DNA of 64,000 bases from the NCBI RefSeq assembly GCF_900128945.1, contig NZ_FQUD01000002.1:62001-126000 (forward strand), in the 5' to 3' direction. A program made the translations under genes and the position numbers. The notes under the pieces were generated by a model. It was not told the DNA's origin, ran no database searches, and saw only the letters and a program-made list of their open reading frames with translations. This DNA comes from Chryseobacterium sp. OV279. GTDB taxonomy: Bacteria > Bacteroidota > Bacteroidia > Flavobacteriales > Weeksellaceae. This document shows, piece by piece, positions 43,358 through 51,564 of this stretch (within the stretch, counting starts at the first letter, position 1; the number at the start of each line of letters is the position of its first letter).

Positions 43358-43429
43358 CCATAAAACATGGAAAGCTGGTGGGTTGATGAACTGATCAGCT
43401 TTCTTTATGATAACCATTAAGGAATTAAA

Positions 43430-44299
43430 ATGAAAACTGTATTCAAAAATATCATTACAGGACTGATGCTCGCAGGGACTTTTGTCATGGTGAACGGACA
43501 GTTTCTCGCCGCCTCCGATACTTCGGAAGCCAGCGTGAGAAAATACAAGAACATCATCAATGGCAATAAAGAAGTCGTTGAGTTCATCGAACATGCATTG
43601 GTAGAAAAGGGTGTACCGAAACACTTGAGGAATCTGGCTTTAATAGAATCCCATTTTAACAGAAATATTACCTCAGGAGCCGGAGCAGTGGGAATGTGGC
43701 AGTTTATGACCGCGCACGCCAACCAGTACGGCCTTACAGAACAGGAACGCACCGATGTATATAAAAGCACTAAAACCGCCGCAATTTCCCTGGCGAATCT
43801 TTATAAAAAATACGGAGACTGGATTACCGTTGTAGCCGCTTACAACTGTGGTGAAGGAAATATTGCCAAAGCTATGCAGGCTGCGAACTCTACTCAGTAT
43901 CATGTTTTTTCCCAATATCTTCCGGGAGAAACCATCAATCATGTAAAAAAATACCTGAATGCGTGCTATGCAACCGGTGAATTGGAAAGTGTTTTAAACA
44001 ATTATAATTCTTCACGACTGAATAAAGTTTTCTTTACAGAAGCGGGAGGAAATAGAAATAACGGGGTGTCTCTTCAGGAAACCGAAATCAATGCAGGATT
44101 TAATCTGGATGTGATTGCCCGTGAACTGAATGTACAACTGAATGAAATCCTTGCCTGGAATCCGGGAATTGTGGAAGAACTTCAGAAAAAAGGGGAAAGT
44201 CAGCTTTTTCTTCCTACCGATCTTATGCCGGATTTTCTGCTGAAAAAAAATAAAATTCTTTTCCGTTCCATAAAAGAAGGAGGAAAAGCTCAGCAATAA
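43430..44299 (+). CDS. Lytic transglycosylase (SLT, MltD-like) with LysM-like tail
   Basis: 289 residues. A signal peptide (1-23) is followed by an SLT lysozyme-like domain. Catalytic Glu 73 is in LALIESHFN, and GAVGMWQFM, DWITVVAAYNCGEGNI and CYATG are the other family motifs. The last 60 residues (FNLDVIARELNVQLNEILAWNPG) look like one LysM domain. It lies 72 bases after tssH. It probably opens the peptidoglycan so that the T6SS can cross, as dedicated peptidoglycan hydrolases do elsewhere; the link to T6SS is by synteny. Confidence 0.85.
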   Translation: MKTVFKNIITGLMLAGTFVMVNGQFLAASDTSEASVRKYKNIINGNKEVVEFIEHALVEKGVPKHLRNLALIESHFNRNITSGAGAVGMWQFMTAHANQYGLTEQERTDVYKSTKTAAISLANLYKKYGDWITVVAAYNCGEGNIAKAMQAANSTQYHVFSQYLPGETINHVKKYLNACYATGELESVLNNYNSSRLNKVFFTEAGGNRNNGVSLQETEINAGFNLDVIARELNVQLNEILAWNPGIVEELQKKGESQLFLPTDLMPDFLLKKNKILFRSIKEGGKAQQ

Positions 44300-44324
44300 G
44301 TTCTACTGCTGTAGAAAAATGTAA

Positions 44325-44352
44325 TAACCGTCTTCTTATGGCGGTTTTTTTA
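44325..44352 (+). terminator. Terminator after the transglycosylase gene
   Basis: AACCGTC pairs with GGCGGTT (one wobble) across a 7-base loop, followed by T residues. Confidence 0.65.
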
Positions 44353-44370
44353 TGCCTAGTATTGTTTTAT

Positions 44371-44407
44371 TTAACCATGTCAAGGTTCAAAATCTTGACA
44401 TGGTTAA
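44371..44407. repeat. Perfect inverted repeat, 14-bp arms
   Basis: TTAACCATGTCAAG (44371-44384) is exactly complementary to CTTGACATGGTTAA (44394-44407), with a 9-base loop. There is no T tail, so it looks more like a mobile palindromic repeat or a recombination site than a terminator. No gene lies in 44300-44694. Confidence 0.65.
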
Positions 44408-44548
44408 GGGCTATAAATTGTCTTTAATTTGTCTTAAAAATCCTTAATATTTCTCCTTTAAGTGTAAAAAAATAAGTAAAACAGGTTTTTGTGTGTTGTT
44501 TTAACTATTTTAAATTCAATTAATTAAATGGTGTGCTTAAATCTATTG

Positions 44549-44585
44549 TCGTAGAATTACTACATCAAATCGTAGAATTACTACA
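44549..44585. promoter_or_regulatory. Tandem palindromic operator of the second hcp gene
   Basis: Two identical boxes TCGTAGAATTACTACA (44549-44564 and 44570-44585) with a 21-base period. They end 48 bases before the -7 box at 44634. Confidence 0.85.
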
Positions 44586-44633
44586 AATTTTTAAATTTAT
44601 ATCCAAAAGCTTTTTTTTCAAAATACGTCGTTA

Positions 44634-44641
44634 TATATTTG
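44634..44641 (+). promoter_or_regulatory. -7 box of the second hcp gene
   Basis: TATATTTG, followed by GCTCTGTAATCAATCAC, a leader word shared with the third hcp gene. The -33 position carries TTT rather than TTG, so the promoter may rely more on its activator. Confidence 0.65.
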
Positions 44642-44694
44642 CTCTGTAATCAATCACCAAATCACAAAATATTAACAGTTAAAATTTACAAATC

Positions 44695-45105
44695 ATGGCA
44701 GCAAATTCAAGAGGAATCTTAAAATTCAACGGAGGAGAAGAGCAAAAATTATTAAAGCTTAACTACAGCGTTTCAAGATCTACAGATGTATCAGGACGTG
44801 TAGCATCAGATCCTTCCAATGCACTGATCAAAGTAACAGTAGAAGCTACTGAAAAATCTGACATCTTAGAAAGCTTATTGAACGGAAAGTACAAGCCTAC
44901 AACAGGTGAAGTCACTTTCAACAAGTCTCATGAAGAAGGTACCCTGACTACTCTGAAGTGGGAAAACGGATACGTAATTCAGCACGAAGTAGACTTCGAT
45001 GCAGTAGACGAAAACAGTATGCTGATCAGTTTCGTAATCAGTGCTGAGGTTATTACGCTTGGTAACTCTGAGTACAGAGGAATGTGGCCTTCATCTGGTC
45101 ATTAA
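44695..45105 (+). CDS. tssD: T6SS tube protein TssD (Hcp), copy 2
   Basis: 136 residues, nearly identical to copy 3 and close to copy 1. It keeps the family core VSGRVASDPSNALIKVTVEA and ends VITLGNSEYRGMWPSSGH. It lies upstream of vgrG and probably builds tubes carrying that spike. A terminator-like hairpin and a structured gap separate it from vgrG. Confidence 0.9.
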   Translation: MAANSRGILKFNGGEEQKLLKLNYSVSRSTDVSGRVASDPSNALIKVTVEATEKSDILESLLNGKYKPTTGEVTFNKSHEEGTLTTLKWENGYVIQHEVDFDAVDENSMLISFVISAEVITLGNSEYRGMWPSSGH

Positions 45106-45141
45106 TTTGAACAATCATCTTAGTAAAAATAAATTGGTGCA

Positions 45142-45254
45142 GGATAGTGTATTCGTAAGAATATGCTATTCTGTTTTTGCCGTTTTTGGAGTATTATATC
45201 CAAAATACTGATGCCGGCGAAGTTCTTATATCAAAAGTTAATTCATATAAGAAC
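45142..45254 (+). promoter_or_regulatory. Structured leader between hcp copy 2 and vgrG
   Basis: Three hairpins can form in order. GATAGTGTATTC with GAATATGCTATTC is followed by T residues (45142-45178, terminator-like). AGTATT pairs with AATACT (about 45191-45208). GTTCTTATAT (45222-45231) pairs with ATATAAGAAC (45245-45254). The gap has no gene and could set the ratio of tube to spike. Confidence 0.45.
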
Positions 45255-45335
45255 GGAGAAACTGCCTTCCAGTGCTGTATGCTTCCGGAAGTTATTCAAA
45301 ATTACTATATAGTTTAAGCAAAAAAAACACACACT

Positions 45336-47513
45336 ATGTTTAAGGATGATCAATCGATAAAAGTAAAAGGCCCGAAAAGCAGTATCAAAGATACAGCGGT
45401 AACACAACAGGTGAAGAATGCTGAAGATATTGCTGTCCAGAAAGTAGAAGACAAACTTCAGAAAGCTGACGAGGCCGTAAAAAAATCAGCAAAAAAAGCA
45501 CAGGAAATATATTCGGGAGCAGCACAGAGCTCTGGAATGTTCATGAACCAGACTTTGGTTCCGAATAATCCTTCCGTTACTGAAAGCAAAGTATGGTCAA
45601 AACAGCCTACTTCAAAAATACACAATGCCCAGGCTATTCCCGAAAGCATTATCGCCGGAATTAACCGTGTGGTGAAGCTTGATGTTGTGATAGAAGGTCA
45701 GGTGATTAATCATTTTAAGCACTTTAAGCTCGTACAGAGCGCTTCCAGACACCATGAATTCAGTTTGACACTTCCTCACGACAGTTTGGGTAGTGCAGAA
45801 AATCATAATCTTCAGGAAGCACAGAACTTTTTAGGAAAGAGAATTACAGTCGTATTTAAATATAAAGATATTGAACAGGGACCTGAACGGAATTTTGTGG
45901 GCGTCATTACAGAAGTAGGATTCAGTCAGGAAAAAGGAAACCTGGGAAATATCGTTCTTACAGGCTTCAGTCCGACAGTTCTGTTGGATGCGGCACCTCA
46001 TATTCAAAGCTTCGGAGGCGGACAGGAGGTAAGCTTGAACAGCATTGCGGATCATGTGATAAGAGAAGGTTTAGGACAGAATAAGTTCGATTTCCGGGTA
46101 GATGCCCAGCATGGAAATGTTCCTTACAGTTCTCAATACGAAGAAACCCACTATAACTATCTGGCGAGAATTGCTGAAGCCTATGGTGAGCAGTTTTATT
46201 ATGACGGTGAAGTGTTGCATTTCGGAAAGCTTCCGCCACAGGAAAAACCTGTTAAACTTACGTATGGTAGTAGTGTAAGCGATATTGCCATTAAAATGAA
46301 AGCTCAGCATGTCAGTCCTAGTTTTTATGGCTACAACAGCAGTAAAAATGAGAAGCTGATCACCGGAAATTCAAAAATCAGTCATACGTCTGATATTGCG
46401 AAACGGGCTTATGACATATCAGAAAAAACCTTTAAAACCCCTTCTTTGAGAGTGGCGCCTATCAAGGCAACATCCTTTATGGATATCGATGCTTCTCAGA
46501 AAGGAACAGCGGGAAGTAAGGCATCAGAGGTTTTCATCACCTCAGGATCTACAACGGTTCCATTTCTGTATCCGGGATGTACCGCAGACATCGAGATGCG
46601 TAAAGCAGATACCAACGATACGTCTTATTTTACCAAATTAATGATCATTGGCGTTACCCATGAGGTAGATGCAAGAGGTTATTACGACGGAACTTTTGAA
46701 GCTATTGCAGCAGATACTGGATTTATTCCACGTCGGGAGTTTGAAAACCCAAAAGCAGAGGCTCAATTCGCCAAAGTTGTTTCCAATACAGACCCTTTGA
46801 ATCAGGGAAGAGTGAAAGTGCAGTTTGACTGGCAGAGCGGACAGGATACCACAGAATTTATCCGTGTGATGTCTCCTGATGCCGGAAGCAGCGATAAAGT
46901 CAATAAAAACCGTGGTTTTATGTCAGTTCCCGAAGTGGAAGATCAGGTGATCATCAATTTTGTTCACCAACATCCCGACCGTCCTTTTGTGATGGGAGGC
47001 ATGTTCCATGGAAATATTGGGGCTGGTGGCGGTGCCGGGAATAATGTGATGAGTTTTAGCGGCAGAAGCGGCGCAGAACTTAAATATGATAACGGAGCCG
47101 GATCTATGAACCTTAAGGATCAAGGAGGGGCGAATATGTTTTTTGATGGAGCTGGAAATGTCATTCATAATGCAAATAATGATAGTACCAAAACCGTTGG
47201 AAACAATAAAACAGATAAGGTAGGAAACAATAAGAAGCTGGAAGTAGGCTGTGAACATATTGCCGATGTAGGGAATAAGCATAAAGTAGCTGTAGGGGGA
47301 GAAAACAGTGTATTCACTATGGACAATACCGGAACCATTGACCTTACCGGAATAAAACAGGTAAAACTGAAAGTGGGAAGCAGTGAAATTATCATTACGG
47401 AAACGAAAATTACTATAACAAGTACTGAAGTGGAGATCAAAGGATCAGGTTCGGCGAAAGCAATATTCAAAGGCACTACAACTGTTACCGGAGATTCAGT
47501 AGATATAAATTAA
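45336..47513 (+). CDS. tssI: T6SS spike protein VgrG (TssI)
   Basis: 725 residues. Residues 1-90 are a low-complexity Lys/Ala-rich helix, and 100-430 are gp27-like (IDQ-free Bacteroidota form, with NYLARIAEAYGEQFYYDG). An OB-fold gp5-like part carries DPLNQGRVKVQFDWQ and VIINFVHQHPDRPFVMGG. The last 120 residues are a beta-helical needle with repeated VGNNK, VGNKHKVAVGG and KLKVGSSEIIITETKITIT. There is no C-terminal enzymatic extension, so effectors must ride on it as separate proteins. It is followed after 2 bases by a LysM protein. Confidence 0.9.
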   Translation: MFKDDQSIKVKGPKSSIKDTAVTQQVKNAEDIAVQKVEDKLQKADEAVKKSAKKAQEIYSGAAQSSGMFMNQTLVPNNPSVTESKVWSKQPTSKIHNAQAIPESIIAGINRVVKLDVVIEGQVINHFKHFKLVQSASRHHEFSLTLPHDSLGSAENHNLQEAQNFLGKRITVVFKYKDIEQGPERNFVGVITEVGFSQEKGNLGNIVLTGFSPTVLLDAAPHIQSFGGGQEVSLNSIADHVIREGLGQNKFDFRVDAQHGNVPYSSQYEETHYNYLARIAEAYGEQFYYDGEVLHFGKLPPQEKPVKLTYGSSVSDIAIKMKAQHVSPSFYGYNSSKNEKLITGNSKISHTSDIAKRAYDISEKTFKTPSLRVAPIKATSFMDIDASQKGTAGSKASEVFITSGSTTVPFLYPGCTADIEMRKADTNDTSYFTKLMIIGVTHEVDARGYYDGTFEAIAADTGFIPRREFENPKAEAQFAKVVSNTDPLNQGRVKVQFDWQSGQDTTEFIRVMSPDAGSSDKVNKNRGFMSVPEVEDQVIINFVHQHPDRPFVMGGMFHGNIGAGGGAGNNVMSFSGRSGAELKYDNGAGSMNLKDQGGANMFFDGAGNVIHNANNDSTKTVGNNKTDKVGNNKKLEVGCEHIADVGNKHKVAVGGENSVFTMDNTGTIDLTGIKQVKLKVGSSEIIITETKITITSTEVEIKGSGSAKAIFKGTTTVTGDSVDIN

Positions 47514-47515
47514 GA

Positions 47516-48577
47516 ATGGGATTTACAAAATACGAAATACGAAGAGGAGATACACTGGAATCTATTGCAGAAAGCAATAAATTGACTGTTGGAGAAGTAA
47601 TAGATTTCCATAATCTTCATTGTGGAACAACCAATTTTATTATTGGAAATAAACTTCCCATTCATTTACAATATCTGTTTTTAGAAGAAAAAAGTGACGA
47701 GGAAAAAGAGAAGGCTTTGGCAGATGCGGAAGCAAGAGAGTATGAGCAAAAGGTGAGATACAGGTGCGAACAGTTTAACACAACAAAATTAGAAGACAGA
47801 ATATCGTTCCATTGTAATACAAAGAAAGAATATACTGTCGAAAGAAACCTGTTGGAGGGGAGAGCTAAGATAAAGCTTAAGGAATATCTGTATAAAATAA
47901 ATCCTGAAAACCTGTCTCTGGCAATAAAAGCTGTAAAGGAGCTTGAGTTTGATAAGGAAAACGTTATTTTCGATTTAAATAAAGACAATACCATAAAAGA
48001 GGTTGCCAACTTTTCTGAGATTAAAGAAAAATGGGAGCGTTTTAAGCCAAAATTAGCCTCTTCAGAATTTTATAGACAGGTGGAAAAAATCAATTCCAAG
48101 GCTGCAGAGGACATCATTAAAGGAGGCGGATTAGAGTTTGAGAGTGAAGCGAATTTAAGGAAGACCTATGATAAATCACTTCTATACCATGTATTATTTA
48201 ATGACTACGATGCCCATAAAAAGAGAAAGAAAAATGATATTTTAAAATTTAACTCCCAGATATTCGTTAATATTCCGGTTGAACTCGAACTACAGCATTC
48301 CATTATAAAGGAAGATGATTATTTTGTAGAATACAGAACAGTGGGAACTTTGTTAAAGGATAAAATTGATCATTCTGTGTTGGAAGATCAGTACAATAAA
48401 TTTTATAAACCTATTATAGAATATGGTTTTACTGAATATAATTATGATTATCGGATCAGAAGAATGATTGATAAGAAAACAGGAGTTATTGTCAATGCAT
48501 CTGCCTTGATGAAAGAAGAAGTGAAAAATAATTATCAGTTTATTACTCAGTTTGATTTAAAACAAATTGAATATTAA
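47516..48577 (+). CDS. LysM-domain protein coupled to VgrG (spike adaptor or effector candidate)
   Basis: 353 residues. The first 55 residues are one LysM domain (YEIRRGDTLESIAESNKLTV, then GNKLPIHL). There is no signal peptide, so LysM probably acts inside the T6SS assembly, as LysM proteins do in contractile phage tails. Residues 75-353 match nothing I recognise; they are charged and mixed alpha-beta, with CNTKKEYTVERNLLEGRAKIKLK and a closing strand QFITQFDLKQIEY. Translation is coupled to vgrG (2-base gap). It could load effectors, or be a toxin itself. Confidence 0.75.
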   Translation: MGFTKYEIRRGDTLESIAESNKLTVGEVIDFHNLHCGTTNFIIGNKLPIHLQYLFLEEKSDEEKEKALADAEAREYEQKVRYRCEQFNTTKLEDRISFHCNTKKEYTVERNLLEGRAKIKLKEYLYKINPENLSLAIKAVKELEFDKENVIFDLNKDNTIKEVANFSEIKEKWERFKPKLASSEFYRQVEKINSKAAEDIIKGGGLEFESEANLRKTYDKSLLYHVLFNDYDAHKKRKKNDILKFNSQIFVNIPVELELQHSIIKEDDYFVEYRTVGTLLKDKIDHSVLEDQYNKFYKPIIEYGFTEYNYDYRIRRMIDKKTGVIVNASALMKEEVKNNYQFITQFDLKQIEY

Positions 48578-48586
48578 AAACAAATC

Positions 48587-48631
48587 TTGATCATCAGAAA
48601 GGAAAATTTTCAAAACAGTTATTGGTGTTCA
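48587..48631 (+). pseudogene. 3' scrap of a third immunity-like gene
   Basis: In frame this reads LIIRKENFQNSYWCS, closely matching the end of the gene at 50747 (RIRKRNFQSSYWYSNQ). The DNA is also similar over about 40 bases. No upstream portion is present. It sits right after the LysM gene, as if an older effector-immunity unit had been replaced, leaving the tail of the immunity gene. Confidence 0.6.
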
Positions 48632-48709
48632 GTCATCACTAAACGTCTATCAACTCAAATGAAAAAACGGAGAATTCAAAAATTTTAAAATCGTTTTAAA
48701 TGATTATAT

Positions 48710-49210
48710 ATGAAAAAAGAATTTTATTTAAAAAATGTAATACCGTTTAATCCAATGTATGCTTATCTCTTAGCGATCCCTTGTATTTTACTTTGGGGTG
48801 GAGTATATTATTACTTTTTAGGTGTAAATTTTAAACTTTCATTTATGATGATTTTCGGTCTATTATGTTTTATAACAATGTATTTCGCTATGAAACTTAT
48901 ATCTGCAGATATAACATTGAAATTTGACAAAGATCATTTATATATCATAAGAAACAACAATAAAGAGGAGAAATATTTCAAATCTGATATTAAAGGTTTT
49001 TATTCATATAATTATAACACCTCTCAAAAAAGATCAGCTTTAAAACTAGAATTACAGCTTAATAATGATAGAAAAATATTTATTGATAGCATTGAGGGAA
49101 TGGATGTTAGTATTTTGATAAACATAGTCAAAACATTACAGAGTGAACTTAATTTTGAAATAATTGAGAAGAATAGATTTAATAATAGATTTTGGTATTC
49201 CACAAAATAA
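48710..49210 (+). CDS. Two-helix membrane protein, candidate T6SS immunity protein
   Basis: 166 residues. Two transmembrane helices (AYLLAIPCILLWGGVYYYFL and FMMIFGLLCFITMYFAMKLI) are followed by a small beta-rich domain with the phrase DIKGFYSYNYNTS. A paralog with the same plan lies at 50747. It sits 12 bases upstream of the PAAR-like effector candidate. The family has no name I can give. Membrane immunity proteins commonly protect against toxins that attack or insert in the inner membrane. AT content is higher than in the core genes, suggesting transfer. Confidence 0.65.
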   Translation: MKKEFYLKNVIPFNPMYAYLLAIPCILLWGGVYYYFLGVNFKLSFMMIFGLLCFITMYFAMKLISADITLKFDKDHLYIIRNNNKEEKYFKSDIKGFYSYNYNTSQKRSALKLELQLNNDRKIFIDSIEGMDVSILINIVKTLQSELNFEIIEKNRFNNRFWYSTK

Positions 49211-49222
49211 AAATGCAATATT

Positions 49223-50542
49223 ATGAGTGCTTCATACATACCTAAAGACGTATATGCTATCTGTACATTTCAGACAGATTCAGAGCCCAGACAATTCATT
49301 GATACAAGAAGTAGCCCAACTGTATTTTACGGGCAAGATATGAAAAGGCCATTGCTTACAGTTGCGGACAGAAATATTAGAGATAAGGAATTTCCTTGTA
49401 AAAATCCTAAAAATGCAATGTGGAGTTTTTTATGTTTTGGAGCAGGAATATTAGTGGGACTTGCCTTGTTATCAAATCCTGTGGGATGGGTTATTGCTAT
49501 AGGAATAGGGGTAGCAGCAATAAGCGTTGCTGCAGGCGTTTATCAATCTACAAAAATAAATCATATGTGTACTGGTTCATTGGAAAATGGCAGCTGGAAA
49601 ATAGAACATATGACTGTGAGATTTGACCAAAAGAATGCGATTACTCAAAACTCTATGCTTTCATGTGATGCAGGAGGAATACTTACTCCTATTTTTAGCT
49701 ATGCCGTAGCTAAGAAATATGCGCAACAGATTGATAGTAATAATAGTAAAGAAATAGGATTTAATGCTTTTGCTTCTTTTTTCGGTGGTGCGGGCCTCGC
49801 TATTTTCGCAGGTGAAGCTTTTATGGCAGCTGGGATTGGGGGGTTAGGAAAAGTTGCATTATGGATGGGAGGAACCATGTTGGCAATGAATGAATTAACT
49901 TATCAGGAAAGAGAAGCGATCAGAAATAATTCTCTGGAAGACAATACCCATTATCAGGATATGAATGAAAAAGTTGATGAAAATAGCAGAATACCAGGCT
50001 ATATTAAAGATCCTTTAAATGCAACTCCCGGCGATCTTGCCAGTCCTGATATTTTAGAGCTTAATGAAAAAGGAGGATTAGCCAGTAGAGATGGAAAGAC
50101 ACCTATTTTTTTTAATGGAAAATGGTATGTTCAGGATTGGCAAAAAAATCTTATAGAAATAAAACAAGGAACAGTATTAGCTAGGGATTTGTCAGCACTG
50201 GATGGGGTCAATTCAAGGGAAGTATGGAAAACACCGGAAGGAAAAGCGATTGTGGAGAATATCCGAAATGGGAAATATTCCGAATCACTGGTGCAAACTG
50301 CAAAAGATGGATTAGGAAGAGTTCGTCCTAGAAATCTCCCTAATTTAGCAAGAAACCTCCCTGCGTTAAAATTGCAAAACATTAAAAACATTGGAAAACT
50401 TGGCGTTAAAGGAGGTGGATTTATTGGGTTCTTTTTCCCTTTTATTGCAACCGGTTTTTCGGAAGATTCTAGAAAAGCTTTAGCCAATGCAATGGCGGAA
50501 GATGCCGGAAACGGAATCAATGTCTTTGCGAATCATGGATAA
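49223..50542 (+). CDS. PAAR-like (DUF4280-type) T6SS effector candidate with membrane segments
   Basis: 439 residues. Residues 1-62 resemble the PAAR-like DUF4280 cap (VYAICTFQTDSEP, then FPCKNPKN), which would sit on the VgrG tip. Hydrophobic helices follow at about 67-110 (LCFGAGILVGLALL, VIAIGIGVAAISVAAG) and 190-225, and near the end (GFIGFFFPFIATGF). There is no known enzyme motif. Cap plus hydrophobic helices suggests a membrane-targeting or pore-forming effector, or an effector needing translocation. Its flanks are two paralogous membrane proteins, likely immunity. Confidence 0.7.
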   Translation: MSASYIPKDVYAICTFQTDSEPRQFIDTRSSPTVFYGQDMKRPLLTVADRNIRDKEFPCKNPKNAMWSFLCFGAGILVGLALLSNPVGWVIAIGIGVAAISVAAGVYQSTKINHMCTGSLENGSWKIEHMTVRFDQKNAITQNSMLSCDAGGILTPIFSYAVAKKYAQQIDSNNSKEIGFNAFASFFGGAGLAIFAGEAFMAAGIGGLGKVALWMGGTMLAMNELTYQEREAIRNNSLEDNTHYQDMNEKVDENSRIPGYIKDPLNATPGDLASPDILELNEKGGLASRDGKTPIFFNGKWYVQDWQKNLIEIKQGTVLARDLSALDGVNSREVWKTPEGKAIVENIRNGKYSESLVQTAKDGLGRVRPRNLPNLARNLPALKLQNIKNIGKLGVKGGGFIGFFFPFIATGFSEDSRKALANAMAEDAGNGINVFANHG

Positions 50543-50586
50543 TTAGGTTCTCCCATCTTTTGATTTCTTGGAGAAGACACATATAA

Positions 50587-50620
50587 ATACAAATAGACCT
50601 GAAAAGGTCTTTTTGTATTA
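50587..50620 (+). terminator. Terminator after the effector gene
   Basis: AATACAAA plus AGACCT pairs with AGGTCT plus TTTGTATT around a GAAA loop. The T run is within the stem. Confidence 0.65.
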
Positions 50621-50684
50621 TACATAATAACAATAAAATGATCTGAAGAATATTTCCGTAAGGGACATCCTTCAAAATTTCTCT

Positions 50685-51226
50685 ATGAAAAAAAAATCTT
50701 TACATTTAAAAATGTTCTGCCCTACCATACAATCTGGACGGTTTTTGTGATCATTCCATGTCTGTTTTTATATGCATCTTTGTATTATTTCTTATTCAAA
50801 GGTGGTTTTAGGCTTTCTTTGGTGAGTATTTTTACATTGTTTTATTTCGGGACCTGCTATCTGATTTTAAAAGCGATTTCTGTCCAGGTAAAAATTTGGT
50901 TTAATGATCAATATCTCTTTATACAAAAAGGAAACAGGAAGCAGAAAAAATATCTTAAAGCTGATATTAAAGGATTTTATTCATACAATTATGAAACAAA
51001 GTCACCCATATTGCAAAATTCAAAGGTCTATTTTAGATTTTGTCTGAAAAACAGTCAGGATATTTTTATTAAAGACGTTGAATACAGAAGCCTATATGAA
51101 GAAGAAAAAGGTGAGAATCTTAAAATATTTCTAAAGGAAGCTCAAAAAGAATTAAATTTTGTAAGAATAAGAAAGAGGAATTTTCAAAGCAGTTACTGGT
51201 ATTCAAATCAGGAGAATGATAGTTGA
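50685..51226 (+). CDS. Second immunity-like membrane protein, frameshifted near its start at an A9 tract
   Basis: The ATG at 50685 is followed by nine A residues (50688-50696). In its own frame it stops after about 20 codons. One more A would give MKKKIFTFKNVLPYHTIW and join the long frame that runs to 51226, aligning with MKKEFYLKNVIPF of the paralog at 48710. As it stands the long frame has only a GTG at 50747, giving 159 residues and clipping the first helix. The domain phrase DIKGFYSYNYETK is shared with the paralog. This could be slippage-dependent expression, a decayed gene or a sequencing slip. Confidence 0.65.
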
Positions 51227-51419
51227 TGAGCATTTCATTTATTCAGCAAAATTAGCCATTAACGCTTCCCAACTTCAGCCTCAATCTTAGCCTTGTATTT
51301 TATGTCTGAAATCTCATATTATTTCCCTTAATGGTGTGAAATTATAATCTTTGTTAAGCTTGAAAAAATAATTGAATCCATTAGCAATAAGCATTTTAAG
51401 CATTATGTTAACTCAAAAG
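51227..51419. other. Intergenic stretch before hcp copy 3
   Basis: No gene. The first 80 bases (CAGCCTCAATCTTAGCC, GTCTGAAATCTCA) are a partial copy of the interspersed repeat at 62990-63040. The rest is AT-rich and leads into the operator. Confidence 0.5.
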
Positions 51420-51456
51420 TCGTAGAATTACTACATCAAATCGTAGAATTACTACA
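51420..51456. promoter_or_regulatory. Tandem palindromic operator of the third hcp gene
   Basis: Two identical boxes TCGTAGAATTACTACA (51420-51435, 51441-51456) with a 21-base period, ending 48 bases before the -7 box. Confidence 0.85.
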
Positions 51457-51504
51457 ATATCTGAGATTTGTATCTAAAAACTTTTTCCTAGCCCATATCG
51501 GGTC

Positions 51505-51512
51505 TATCTTTG
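51505..51512 (+). promoter_or_regulatory. -7 box of the third hcp gene
   Basis: TATCTTTG fits TAnnTTTG and is followed by the leader word GCTCTGTAATCAATCAC shared with copy 2. Confidence 0.65.
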
Positions 51513-51564
51513 CTCTGTAATCAATCACTATTCACACAATATATAACAATTAAATTCACCAATC

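Noticed and set aside
48578..48709. A further complete small gene between the LysM gene and the first immunity-like gene
   Set aside because: Only a short 3' scrap of an immunity-like gene can be aligned; there is no start or full domain.
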